The notes under the pieces were generated by a model. The model saw only the letters and a program-made list of their open reading frames with translations. It was not told the origin of the DNA and searched no databases. 64,000 nt of DNA, from NCBI GenBank assembly GCA_001600875.1, contig BCLD01000018.1:684689-748688 (forward strand), read 5' to 3'. Shown one piece after another: positions 34,993 through 46,359 of the stretch (within the stretch, counting starts at the first letter, position 1; every line of letters starts with the position of its first letter). The position numbers were made by a program, and so were the translations under genes. This DNA is from Solicoccozyma terricola. Lineage: Eukaryota; Basidiomycota; Tremellomycetes; Filobasidiales; Piskurozymaceae.

Positions 34993-37254
34993 TCACTGAT
35001 GAGGTCCATGTGGACCGCGAGGGCCCTTGGGTCCACCTGGACCACCGGGAGGTGGTGGTCCGTGGTGACGACCACCATGACGACCGTGTCGTTCGTGAGG
35101 TGGATGGCTGTTGAAGATGGAGTCAAGTCAGCGACAGTTTTCAGGCGCCTTCGCAAAGACGACTCACCCATGCGGTCCTTGGGGTCCACGGTGGTGGTGT
35201 CCTGGGGGGCCTGGTGGGCCGCGGTGAGGTGGACTGTATAGCAGGCAATTCAAGTCAGTGTCGTGCCAAAGTTGTATGAGTACGTTTCGTCGCACTGACC
35301 CATGAGGTCCCTCAAACTTCCTAATCACGTCAAACCACGTAGCCTCGACGTCGTCTACCTCGTCGATCTCGTTCAGTGGCATGGTGGTGAAGTTGCTAGA
35401 ATGCTTGGAAACGAAACCTTCGATGAAAGCACCGTGAGGGCTCTTAATCTCCTTGTCGATGGTGACATTCTTGTCGAACCTGTTGGCGACGACGACGCTG
35501 CCGACCCTGGTTCCTACTCTGAACTTGCCTTGGTATTCTTCAGCGAGGGTGACATCGACGGATCCGGTCTTTGAGAAGGTCTTGCTGATCAATGAGACGT
35601 TGGCGGGGTGGGATACGTATCTGACCTTGACAGATCCGGTGATGGAGGTGATGTCGACGACAACGGGAGGAGGTCCACGACGGCCGGGACAACCTGGGCC
35701 ACCTGGCCAATGGGGAGGGCCATGGGGAGGGCGGTGAGGTCGACGTCCTGGACCACCTGGCGGCGATGGTGGGTGACCACCATGTGGTGGTGGTGGTGGT
35801 GGCGGCGAAGGGATAGATTTTTCAACCTCCGTCTCCTTCTCCTCACCTTCAAACTCCTCCTGTTGTATAATTTCAAACTCTTGTTCATCCGATTCCTGCT
35901 CGATGGTCATATCGTATGTGAACGCGGAGGAACGTGAGATGTTTTCTTCATCATCATCATCGACTTGACCGAAGCTGAACCATCGTTTGCGAATGCTACG
36001 ATCGAGTTTCTCCTCCTCGTGTTTCCCGCTGTCATGTCCCTCGTGCTTGCCGTGTTTCCCATGCTTGTGTGGTGGACCGCCGTGGTGGTGGTGGTGGTGG
36101 TGATGGTGGCCATGTCCACGATGTGGCGGTGGATGTGGGAACGATTCATTCCCACGATGATGAGGAGGTCTTGTCTCTGGTTTGATGATTGAAATATCAA
36201 CATCGATCGAACCAGTAACTGTCCTCAATTCTAAATTCCTCGAAACGTTGTATTCTCCTTTAATATCCCCAGTCTCTGATGATAAAGAGATGAATTCCGC
36301 AGAGATTGGAATGGATTGACGGCCGAGTGTGATATCACCTGTTGATGTTTTCACGTCGATCATGTTGAATTCTAGAGATTGAGCTGATTCATCGATGGAG
36401 AATGATACATCTTGACCTTGGACTGTGATTCGAGGAGGTGGGACGACACCTGCGACGCCACTTGGTAGGTAGAGTACGACGTTGTGAGAAGACGAAGACG
36501 AAGGGAGTGTGATTTCAACGGCATAAGATGTAGTTGAGATCTTGGTTTCTGGACCTACAAACTCGTCGTTGTATATCGATTCGACGACGAATGAAGGACC
36601 AACAGTGTTGGTGTGTTCAGAAGAGACGACGTTGAACACACCACTAGCACCGTCTGCGAATCGCACGACAAGGTGTCGAGTTAGATCGATTGGGATAGAA
36701 GCGGTGGCGAATAACGAGTTTAGACCGTCATCGAGGGATGAAGGAGTGGTGTATGTGGCGGAGGTGATGATGGGCTGGGAGTGGTGGTGGTGGTGGTGGT
36801 GGTGGTGGTGGGGGTGGTGGGGGTGACGGCGTCGATGGTGGAGATGAGCATACGGGTGGAATCTCCAACGTCTCGTACCCTCACTCACCTCTTCCAAAGT
36901 CCAAAATTCCTCAAACGATGATCGTTCACAATCATCGCCGCGATCGAATCCATGATGTCCATGACCATGTCTTCCACCACCACCAAACACCCTTGTACCG
37001 AGATGTACCATCTTCCCAACGAGATGAATACCAAAGATTGTGATGAAGAAAACAATCAATGCTCGTTTCAACACTGAAACCCCTGTCCACCTTTCTTTAA
37101 CTTTTGCAAATCGAGTAAGACGAGTACAATATGTTTGTGGTTGATTTGATAAAGTCGGGAAAGGTTGTTCAACAATCTTCTCGTCGGTGTATGTAGGAAG
37201 AAGTGGTGACGTTGGTCTTGAGATATCGATCGAGTCTTTAGGAAGGGATACCAT
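34993..37254 (-). CDS. Histidine-rich type II membrane protein with adhesin-like (DUF4097-type) beta domain and Gly-Pro tail
   Basis: 711 residues from three exons (35300-37254, 35168-35233, 34993-35107). Seen: a cytosolic N-terminus with basic patch (KVKERWTG), one membrane helix near 61-81 (VLKRALIVFFITIFGIHLVG), then an outside part by the positive-inside rule. That part has His clusters (runs up to 10 His), a repetitive beta domain with SSETGDIKGEYNVSRNLELR, VTGSIDVDISI, ITSITGSVKVRYVSH and SKTGSVDVTLAEEYQGKF patterns typical of DUF4097 adhesin-like beta-helices, an acidic linker, and a C-terminal Gly-Pro-Pro/His stretch (HRGPPGPPGHHHRGPQGPHG and onward). No catalytic motif is visible; function unknown. 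The start at 37254 is the first ATG; the upstream in-frame codon at 37290 is TTG. Confidence 0.75.
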
Positions 37255-38668
37255 GATGCGGATGTCGGGAATAACGGGGGTAGGTAACAAGGAGAGAAAT
37301 CAGGAAGTGTTAACTGTCCTTCTATATAGGACGTCTTTGTACCAAGAGTGGCGAGAGGAATAAGGCCGGGTGCTGTGTGATATACCCAAAAAATCAAAAT
37401 CAAAAGGAATTGCCCAGTTACACAGTTATCTCGCAGACAATCGTAAGGTATAACAGGAACTAAAGATGAGTGGACTGGGGGTGGTTCAGGGACGCGGGGG
37501 GGCGGGAGGGGACGTGGAGGTTCGGGGTATCGGTATAAAGTGCGTAGTAGCGAAAACCAAAAAGGATCCGCAGGAATATGTCGACTGTGGGTTGTGGACT
37601 GTGACGACTGTGAACTGTGCACAAAGTAACTGTGCAAAACTGTGCAAAAGACTGTGCAAAAGAAAATCCACCACCATGGAAAATGCGGATACGGATCCAT
37701 AGTACTCATCCAAACCGCAGCCCGCCCGCCCGCCCTCCCTCCCGCAACCACACCCACACCATGATGCCCAGATACCCAAACGCCCAGATGCGTTTCCGGT
37801 CTGCGGAAAACTGCGAACTGCGCGGAACTGCGAAGTGGCGACCGTGTAAATTTAGATGTTGAACTCTCCCGTTTTGGGTTCTTTTTTATCGTTTAGCCGG
37901 GGGGTTGAGAGAGCTGGCTTGCTGGCTGGCTGGCTGGCACGTAGGCAGGGCAGGTAGGCCGTTCTGTTGTTTTCGTTTGGAAATAAAAGGAAAAAAAAAA
38001 AGAATCCCAAAAAGGTCTGTCTATATAGGATGTTTCGCGGAAATGGCGGAGCCCCGTTAGGGGTATAGCTTGTTCCCCATATTCCTTAAGAGAGACAGGG
38101 GGAGGGTATAGGTATAGGATAGGTATATATTCAAGAGGCAGAATGGTTTTTCGTTTTTCATAACGCGGGTCAAAAAATCGTGTTTTTTGGAGAACAACTC
38201 GGTTGGTTCTTTTACCCCAGTTGACCAATTTACCATCTTTAAACCCTGCCCTTTTAACCCTCCCCTTCGATATCGGGTTATTTCACTCGGGTGGGTCGGT
38301 CGCTTAGGTTCGTTTCCCACCCTCTCAAAGGTAATGTTTAGAAATCATCGCCCACAATCTCATCTGTTCCGCGAAACTTGCGATCAGTGTATATGTGGTG
38401 GAATAAATGAGAAAATGGGACATGGGAGTAACAATATGAAACAACACGTGTGTATGTGTGTGTGGTGTGAGAGAATCAGATGAAAGGGAATGAAAGGAGA
38501 TCTCGGTATGACTGTAGGGTCCCCAAGTGGCTGCAACCCCCACAACCATCCACTGCGGGGGGGGGAGAGAAATCCACTCACACGGACATTCTAACCCATG
38601 TCCGAACCCCCCCCATCGAACCCTTCGGACCGAAAGGTCTTTACCCGGGGTGTTGCACCCTATGTTTG

Positions 38669-38710
38669 TCTCACGGTGGTCATTCTCTTCATTTGGGTGT
38701 CACCGTGAGA
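38669..38710. other. Perfect 10-bp inverted repeat (possible hairpin)
   Basis: TCTCACGGTG at 38669-38678 and its exact reverse complement CACCGTGAGA at 38701-38710, with a 22-nt loop; G-U pairs could extend the stem by two. Not a terminator or tRNA pattern. Confidence 0.6.
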
Positions 38711-38992
38711 AATTCCCTCCCCCCCGGGCCGCCTTCTCCCTCCACTCTGCCCCCCAACCAATCAGCCAATCGCATTTCCCCCCCCGCGCTCTCTCCTTTC
38801 CCCCTTGGTCTTCTCCTTCCTCTCCTCCCTCCCCCTCTTGGCCCCGTCTCTGCTCTTTCACCCTGTTTGCGTCATTTTTATCCCTCTCTCTTTTTTCCCC
38901 GTCTCTTTTTTGCGATTGGGCTGTGGGCCGTGGGCTGTGGGCTGTGGAGACAAAGTACGACAGCAGGACAGCAGGACGGGGGGGAACAGCCT

Positions 38993-39029
<37 letters not shown>

Positions 39030-40035
39030 CGCCCAGACCAACGACTCCACGGCCGATTTGGGATTGGGCGGATTTGGGATTTGGGATTTTATATTTTTTT
39101 CGCCCAACGACCCGTTTTTGGGAAAGGAAGAGGAGGGGAGGGGAGGGGGGAGAAGCCTAGTCACAGGCAAAATCGGGTCTGGGGGGCCGGAGGGGTCGGG
39201 CGAGGGGGGGTGGGGGGGGGGGGTTTCTCCCCTCCTCCCCTATCACAGGCTCATAATCTCATCCCGCTATAGTAGATAGTTCTGCACATCACACATACAC
39301 ATCTCTTAACACACACAATCATTGGTTGTATATATCCCCTCACACCCACACCCACCACCGACCGACCCACCTACCCACCCTCGTCAACCCGACAACCCAT
39401 TCAACTGATCAATCAGTTGATCTCTTTTTCGTTTGCCGCATCTTTCTCATCGTTCACTCGTTGAAATCCCCCCCCCCCACCTTTTTTTCTTTTTCGTTTC
39501 CTTATTTGGTGAGTGAACTTTGTCTTTTTTTTTTTTTTTGGGGGAAGGAAAGCCCGTTGGGTTTAGGAGAGTCCTGGGCGGTTGGAGATGGTGGTGATGG
39601 TGGTCGTGATGGTGGTCGTGGTGGCGATTATGCTAGGGATCAACCCACTATCACCCAACGTATTACATTACCCTCGCTCCTCTCTCGTCACCGTTCATCC
39701 GAAACCCTTCCAACCCCCCCCCCCCCCCCCATCCCCATCCCAACATCCCCGACTTCCACCGTCTGTGCGAATAGGCTTGATCGTTTGATTTCGAGAATTG
39801 AACCTATTCAGCGGATGGGTGGGGGGGTGGGGTTGGGGGGGTGGCGGTGGTTCCGGTGCGGGTGCGGGTGCGGTGCATATCGCGAGATGGACATGGGGAA
39901 AGGTATCATCGTTATGATAAGATTTGATTTTCGAATCCCGGGAGAGTGTGCTTGTGCTGGTCGTTTGGAGAAGAGAGGGGGTGGGATATTGTCGTGTGCA
40001 CCCTTTGGAGGGTTTTTTCGTCGGTAGATACCCAT

Positions 40036-40095
40036 CTCGTCTCGTCTCGTCTCGTCTCGTCTCGTCTCGTCTCGTCTCGTCTCGTCTCGTCTCGT
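40036..40095 (+). repeat. (CTCGT)12 microsatellite
   Basis: Twelve perfect pentanucleotide units, 60 bp, in the region upstream of glutamine synthetase. Confidence 0.95.
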
Positions 40096-40385
40096 CCGAG
40101 CAATCGGGAATCGTAATACAGCGTTGATCCCTTTGGGATAACGAAGAGAGTTGAAAAACTCAAGAACCATAGTGATATTGGAAACCCGAATATCACCCCC
40201 CCTTCCCCCTCTCCCCGCGGAAAAAGGAAGTTTCCCAAGAATCGATTCACTGATATCTCTGTTTTTTTTTTCTCCGCTTTTCTTCCCCTCTCCCCCCTCC
40301 CCTCCTCCCTTCCTATCCCCCCCCCATCCGCTTCTTCCCTTCCTCACTCCGACTTCCCAATCTTGCGTTCCTCATTACCCCCCCC

Positions 40386-40420
40386 NNNNNNNNNNNNNNN
40401 NNNNNNNNNNNNNNNNNNNN
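40386..40420. other. Assembly gap (35 N) within poly-C
   Basis: N run bordered by C on both sides; probably an unresolved poly-C tract. Confidence 0.95.
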
Positions 40421-40907
40421 CCCCCCCCCCCCCCTTTCCCCTATCCGATTTCGGATCGATATATCGTTATCGTTTATCTGGATCAACCCAAAACAAAATT
40501 CACAAACACCAAAACTCCGCTCTTTATCGCGATCAATCATCGGTGATTTTTTTTTTTTGGCAATACCTTCCTTCCTCCTGGTCCCTCCACCTTCCCTTCA
40601 TTCATCCCTTTGTATCATCTCCTCCCCCCCCCCACCCCCACGCCCACCCCTTCATCCACTCCTTATCTTTGATAACAATCTACCTATTCTCCTTTCGTGC
40701 GTCTTTTGCGCTCGTTCTGAATCCGATTTCAACCGGCATTCGTCGTTTTTGGGATTCCGACGATCGTATATATAAACCTCGACCTCCTATTCTTTTTGGC
40801 GATTTTTTTTTTCCCCTTCCAACATAATCAAACGGTCAATATCTTCCCTCGACGTCTTTCTTCCTACTCATCCAAACAGAATAACTCTCAAAGTTCCCAA
40901 TCAAATC

Positions 40908-41210
40908 GTGAGTTTTTGGTTTTCACATGAACAAATAACCCCCCCCCCCCTTCTTTCCATCCATCCATCCTCGTCTTCTCGTCGTCGTTGTCAATAATTC
41001 AAACATCTGACGTTCTTTCATCCTTGTTCCCAATTATCCCATACCCACCGATCCCGACCTCGACCTCGACCACCCGACACCCCCTCAATAATTCAAACAT
41101 CTGACGTTCTTTCATCCTTGTTCCCAATTATCCCATACCCACCGATCCCGACCTCGACCTCCCCCCCCCCCCCCCCCCCCCCCCCCCAAATCTCCCTCTC
41201 AGATCTTCAG
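40908..41210 (+). other. Probable 5'-UTR intron of glutamine synthetase
   Basis: Donor GTGAGT at 40908 and acceptor TCTTCAG ending at 41210, 11 nt before the ATG. An alternative acceptor CTCAG ends at 41202. The intron holds a 76-bp direct duplication and a 27-C tract. Confidence 0.6.
40991..41160 (+). repeat. Perfect 76-bp direct repeat
   Basis: 40991-41066 and 41085-41160 are identical, separated by 18 bp; the second copy runs straight into 27 C (41161-41187). Confidence 0.92.
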
Positions 41211-41221
41211 ATCAAACAACA

Positions 41222-42933
41222 ATGGCAGGAGGTCTTATCCCAACTAAACGTCAAGATTTGTTGGCGCCGTATATGGCATTGCCGCAGGGTAATAAGATAC
41301 AAGCGGAATGTGAGTGATAAGACTACGGGTTTACGGGATTGGGGGTTTGGCCGGGGAGATGCAATTTTGTTGATGGGTTGTGGTTTTTTCTCTTTTTTCC
41401 CCTGCTTGATTTCCCCTTGGGATTCGCCGGCTATTTACTCGTCTCTTCGTTTTCGTTTTCCCCCTGGTGCTGTTTATCCCAAAAAAAAAAAACTTTTTGA
41501 TTACGTCGTCACTCGTCGCTTTTCGCTCGTCGCTTCCGCTCCTTCTCTCCTTTTAGACGTCTGGATCGACGGTACCAACGGTCTTCGTTGTAAGACCATG
41601 ACCCTTGACAAGAAACCAACCGGCGTTCAAGATCTCAAAGAGTGGAACTTTGACGGTTCAAGTACGAAGCAAGCACCTGGTCATGATTCCGATGTCTTCC
41701 TCGTAAGTATTTTGTCCCGGGTCACCGGCTGTGGCAGGTATACAAGATTGCTAAACATCTCTTCCCCCCCTCGCCCTCTTTTTTTTGGTTCTTCATCACA
41801 GAAACCAGCTGCGATCTTCAAAGACCCTTTCCGTGGTGGTGATAACATTCTTGTCCTTTGTGAATGTTACAACAACGATGGATCCCCGAACGCTACCAAC
41901 TACAGGTATCACGCCAAGAAGCTCATGGATCTCGCCGAGGCTGTGAGTGTTCAAATCCCCCCCCCCCCCCCCCNNCCCCCNTTCTCTCGTATTGCAAGGG
42001 AGAACCCCCCGAAAGCTCATGGTGCGCGCCCTTTTTTTCCCGTTTCTGTCAATCAGGAAGAGCCATGGTTCGGTCTAGAACAAGAGTACACTCTCTTTGA
42101 CGCCGATGGGTACCCATACGGTTGGCCAAAGGGTGGTTTCCCAGGTCCTCAAGGCCCTTACTACTGTGGTGTCGGTGCTGGCAAGGTCTTTGCGCGTGAT
42201 TTCGTAGAGGCACATTACCGAGCATGTCTTTACGCGTGAGTTTGAGAAAGCGGGGGTTGCGGGGGAGAGGGTCAGGGTTCACAAAATTGATCCGTCTTTT
42301 CGGGGGGGTTTCTTTTTTCCGGTGCAATCTACAGCGGAGTCAACATCTCCGGTATCAACGCCGAAGTCATGCCTGCTCAGTGGGAGTTCCAGGTCGGTCC
42401 CTGCGCTGGTATCGATCTCGGTGACCACCTCTGGATGGCTAGGTTCTTGTTGTTCAGGATCGGTGAGGAGTGGGGAATTACTGTGAGTTGTCTGTTATGG
42501 AGCGGAATTGTACCTTGTTGCTGATGCAACCTCCCCCCCCCCCCCGACCCAGCCCTCGTTCCACCCCAAGCCCTTCGCGGAGGGTGATTGGAACGGTGCC
42601 GGTTGTCACTCCAACTACTCTACCAAGGATATGCGAACTCCGGGCAAGGGTATGGCCGCTATCGAAGCCGCGATCAAGAAGCTCGAGAAGCAGCACATGA
42701 AGCACATCGCCGTCTACGGAGAGAACAACGAGCTCAGGTTGACCGGGAAACACGAGACCGGTCACATCACCCAGTTCTCCGCTGGTGTTGCTGACCGTGG
42801 TGCGTCTATCCGAATTCCAAGGCACGTCGCTGCTCAGGGTTACGGTTACCTCGAGGACAGGCGTCCAGCTTCCAACATCGACCCGTACCGTGTCACTGGT
42901 ATCATGGTCGAGACCACTCTCATCTCCGAGTAA
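41222..42933 (+). CDS. Glutamine synthetase (eukaryotic GSII)
   Basis: Cytosolic glutamate-ammonia ligase, ATP-dependent synthesis of glutamine. Six exons (41222-41309, 41557-41702, 41802-41942, 42057-42235, 42335-42482, 42553-42933) give 360 residues, the normal GSII length. Seen: the start [53 protein letters not shown], the Glu metal site in [48 protein letters not shown], the ATP-binding block [18 protein letters not shown], and [27 protein letters not shown] with the catalytic region. Intron 3 contains poly-C with three unresolved bases. The strong leader and 5'-UTR intron suggest elaborate regulation, as expected for a nitrogen-controlled gene, but no specific binding site was identified. 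Confidence 0.96.
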
Positions 42934-45339
42934 GGGACCTTTAGGCCAAGCGGATTTGGTGATTTGAGGGCGCGTTGGACGGGGGCGGGTAGTTGATTTC
43001 CGGTTTTTCTTTATACCCTACATTCTCTTTACTCTTCACTTGCACACCTTTCCTCTGCCTCACAATCTTTTTTTTTTTTGTGTGTGTCTGTTTTCTTCTC
43101 CCCTGAAATATCTTGGTGTTCCGTAGGATACGATTGAAAAAGAAAAAGAAAAAATAGCAATATGACATGGTTGCCCGCCCCGCAAAGATGATTATCGTGA
43201 TCCTCCTTCCCCCCCCCCCCCCCACGTCCTCCACCCACACGTCACCCACACATTGGTGTCTGTCGCCGCGCTGGAGTCGAGTCAGTTGAATGCAGAAGTG
43301 GTGGCCAGCCTCTGGATAGTGGAGACAGTTGGGAATTGGGAATCCAAACTGATTGATTGACATTGAAAAGGGTTGTCGGGTGGTGGCAAAAGATCGCGTG
43401 CCTGAGACGTCTCAAAGCCAGCAGAACATTCTGCTTCAGCTGGCGCAGTTGCGGAGTCCCACACCATTGCAACGACGGTCGTCTCCTCCTGTCGCTGGCT
43501 ATGGGGTCGTCCTTGGTCTTTGTCTGGAACGTGCAGATCATCAGAGCTGCATCACCAAGGCACAGCTGCGTTTAACAGCTTGTATATTCAACGTTGCCGC
43601 TATGCACCTCACAGGAAAGCTATGGCTTCGGGAACAACTCACCTCGGGCTCTCGCTCACTTGAACCTGGTATCGACGCTTCTGAAATCGGCCTCTGCAGC
43701 CACATGGACAGCGACGTTGCTCCAAGTCTCGAACGCAACCCACACTCACCTGCACGGCCGCAGCGGCAGGCGCTGGTATGGTAGTGGATCAACTGCCATG
43801 ATCATGTTATTCAATGTTATGACTTAAAGTCGTCATCAGCTCAGCATCGACTCAGGTCGTTGTAATCTCCACTATAGTCGTTTTTACATGTGAGTCTCAG
43901 CGCCGACGAGCGGGACATCGACTCGCTTCACAAACTCCTGCTAGATCTAACATTCATACTTTAATCTCACAGGCTACCAAGAAACAAATCTTTCTGGGCG
44001 AATCACATCGCTATGGCAGGATACTCCGTGTTCATAACCGTTACCGGCATCATCTTCTCCGAAGCTGGGGATACCCCTTTTCAGCGTCGGCTGCGTACCT
44101 CGCCCCGGTCTTCGGAGTCCGTCTGTGCCGTATCCGCTTGGCTTCTCACTTTCTATACAATGCTACGGTATCCTCGACATGACATCCACACGAGGCTCAC
44201 ACCCGCAACTCCCGGGCAATGCTGCTGGATTATTCATCTCCGTGGCATGTTTGTACGGTTATCAGACTGATCTAGCTTTGGGAGAACTCCGCTTTCGAGG
44301 TCAGCATATGGATGGAACTTTGCTGCTGTGTATTTAGGAGAGGAGGTCGGGTGGAAGCGGTGGTTCCCAGGGAACAAACCGAAAAACCGGATAGAAGCTT
44401 CTCTGATGGAGATGCGTGTAGGTTTCAGATTCAGCGTCATCGCCAGCCATTGTCGGGGTGTTTCATGCTTATGTGGGTGGGTGGTCGACCTGGTCTCCAT
44501 CAGTATAATATTATCACCCTGCTTCGTTCCTGAGGATCTGTTCTCAGCTGGATTCTCAGCTTTTGGAGCACACTGTCTCCGCCGCTTGTAATATCGTGAT
44601 CATTTGCGCCGGTGTACGAAGCAAGACGGACGTTGATGGAGCCTATTCCTGTTCTTCGGTATTGTAAGTAGAGGTTGTAGATGTGGGATCGAGGGGATTG
44701 CGCTAAAAATCTAGAAATATTATATAGGGATCATAAATCATGCATGTTGTTATAGGATACATCGATGGGTCGTTATATTTCTCGCCGTTTACTGCCTTGG
44801 TCTTGGTTGATGATGATGCGGATGACTTCCCGGACGTCGATGCTGACTGATATCACTATCCGGGTCTTTGGAAGTCGTGTCCATTCTGGGGTTGTATGAG
44901 ACCTGGTAATAACCGATCGACCACGATCGTGGTGAACATCGATGAATTGTCGTCTTTGGAGTTGCAGGTCTTGTTATTCTCCCGGTTTTCCTGGTTTCTT
45001 TGTGATCCCTCGACACCCACGGTGAATTGAGTATCGGGATAATCGCGGGAACGACCGGCTTCGCGCGTATTTGTCCATGTGAAGCTCCAGATATGAGAGA
45101 AAATGACCAAGCCCTTATTTCAAGTCGAACGCGGTTTCGGGAGGACTCGAATTCTAACAGAGTCTGGCAATCGTGGGAGGTGTTGTTGTAACGAGGTGGC
45201 CAATGTTGTTTTCTCTGTTGTTAGAAATCGAAATCGAAAGCCATCCCCCCCACCCGCGGGGGTTTCATCCTATCATATCATTCCCCTCCCATTCCCCTCG
45301 TCATCTTTGATACCAATCCTTCCCTTTTTTCCTTTCTTT
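42934..45339. other. Convergent region without a supportable gene
   Basis: 2.4 kb between glutamine synthetase and BET1 stops. The first 350 bp is T/C-rich 3' UTR-like sequence with an 11-C run. From 43,350 to 44,600 base composition is balanced like coding DNA and splice-like signals occur, but no frame gives a recognisable protein and every ORF is broken within about 140 codons. Two perfect palindromes occur (43404-43413, 44920-44933). It may be a decayed gene. Confidence 0.45.
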
Positions 45340-46038
45340 TCAAAACCCGAATTTCCTTCCAACCCAAACCATGACGAATATCCAAGCGACTATCACCAAG
45401 AATAACATGAACCAACACCACATTCCCTTTTGCCTTCTTGCCATTTTATTCATGCGTGTGAATGTTCCGGTGAGGAAGGAGCCTGTAGATGAGAATGCGT
45501 CGTTCTGTGGGGATGAAGGAGAATTAAGGGCGGGGGCGGGGGGGGGGGNGGGACGAAGGTTTGGGTTCGTTAGGTAACGGACGGGACAGACGAGGGTTAG
45601 AAAAGGTTGGAACGTACCATTCGACCTAGTTCGAGATTAGAAGACCGTACTTCATCTCCTATCCCGACGGTGATCTAATGACGCGGACACATGATACATG
45701 AACACACCTCAGCTGATGATATCCCCACCACCAGACTCCCTTCCCAACCAACGGTCACTCACATCCTTCAACATCCTAACCTTTCCCATCAACCCTTCTA
45801 GCCGTTCATCATTCTGACCCTCAAGCTCATGAGCTGTGCGGGTATAAGCAGAGGTAGATCCCGAGGGTGTAGGAGTTGCACCACCGTACGGTGACTCGGC
45901 ATAACCGCCATTTGGAGCGGTGTACGGTGTGGCATTTGGGCGTGCGTGTAGGGAGGAGACTGGTTGGCTGGATGTGAAATGAGCCGAGGAGGTGGATGGT
46001 GGACGGGATGGATGTTGTGGGTAGAGGATGTTGGACAT
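45340..46038 (-). CDS. BET1-like ER-Golgi v-SNARE
   Basis: Tail-anchored SNARE for ER-to-Golgi vesicle fusion. Three exons (45763-46038, 45618-45674, 45340-45504), 165 residues. Seen: a disordered N-terminus (MSNILYPQHPSRPP), a SNARE helix starting AHELEGQNDERLEGLMGKVR and continuing LKDITVGIGDEVRSSNLELG, NDAFSSTGSFLTGTFTRMNK, then a C-terminal membrane anchor (MWCWFMLFLVIVAWIFVMVW) and a short tail VGRKFGF. The second intron's sense strand is C-rich with one unresolved base at 45549. Divergent from H2A.Z. Confidence 0.92.
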
Positions 46039-46359
46039 GGTGTGGTGGGGGGTGGGTGGTGGTGGTGGTGTGGTGGTAGGTATATGGATGGGCTCCCCTA
46101 CTGTCCCCTTGCTGACCGGAGCGTCCTTTCTGTCCCCGCCGTCTTGTCCCGTGCTTGCCTTTGGTTTGCTCTTCCGCTTTCCCCCCCCCCCCCCCGGGTT
46201 TGTTTACTTCTCTCTCTTGGGTTTGTTGTGATCCACAGTCGAACATCATCCACAACATCGCAGCATCGCAACATCCACACCAACACCCACACCCACACCC
46301 NCCCACCCCAACCCAACTTCACATCACACAAACACACACGCACACTACCCATTCACATC
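46039..46359. promoter_or_regulatory. Bidirectional promoter, BET1 / H2A.Z
   Basis: 321 bp between the divergent ATGs, containing GGT/CCACC repeats on the BET1 side, an 11-15 C run near 46183, and a CACACCCACACCC leader on the H2A.Z side with one N at 46301. Confidence 0.55.

Larger units (their letters stand above)
37255..40907. other. Long divergent control region upstream of glutamine synthetase
   Basis: Nearly 4 kb separate the adhesin-like gene from the glutamine synthetase ATG. Contents: CTGTGCAAAA and GGCTG micro-repeats (37600-37960), a 10-bp hairpin (38669-38710), CT-rich blocks (38730-39030), CA/CCA repeats (39290-39400), the (CTCGT)12 array and a poly-C gap (40386-40420). Six-frame ORFs up to 250 codons exist but are Pro/Ser low-complexity without family signal or good splice frame. 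An unannotated non-coding transcript remains possible. Confidence 0.55.

Noticed and set aside
37254..37290. In-frame start 12 codons upstream of the adhesin-like protein
   Set aside because: The codon is TTG, not ATG; the first ATG at 37254 is used instead.
38480..39279. Long plus-strand ORFs (226-250 codons) upstream of glutamine synthetase
   Set aside because: Composition is Pro/Ser/Leu low-complexity from CT-rich DNA, overlapping ORFs run in three frames, and no domain or coherent splice pattern is seen.
43242..43541. Minus-strand 99-codon ORF
   Set aside because: No family resemblance and no splice partner; probably a shadow ORF.
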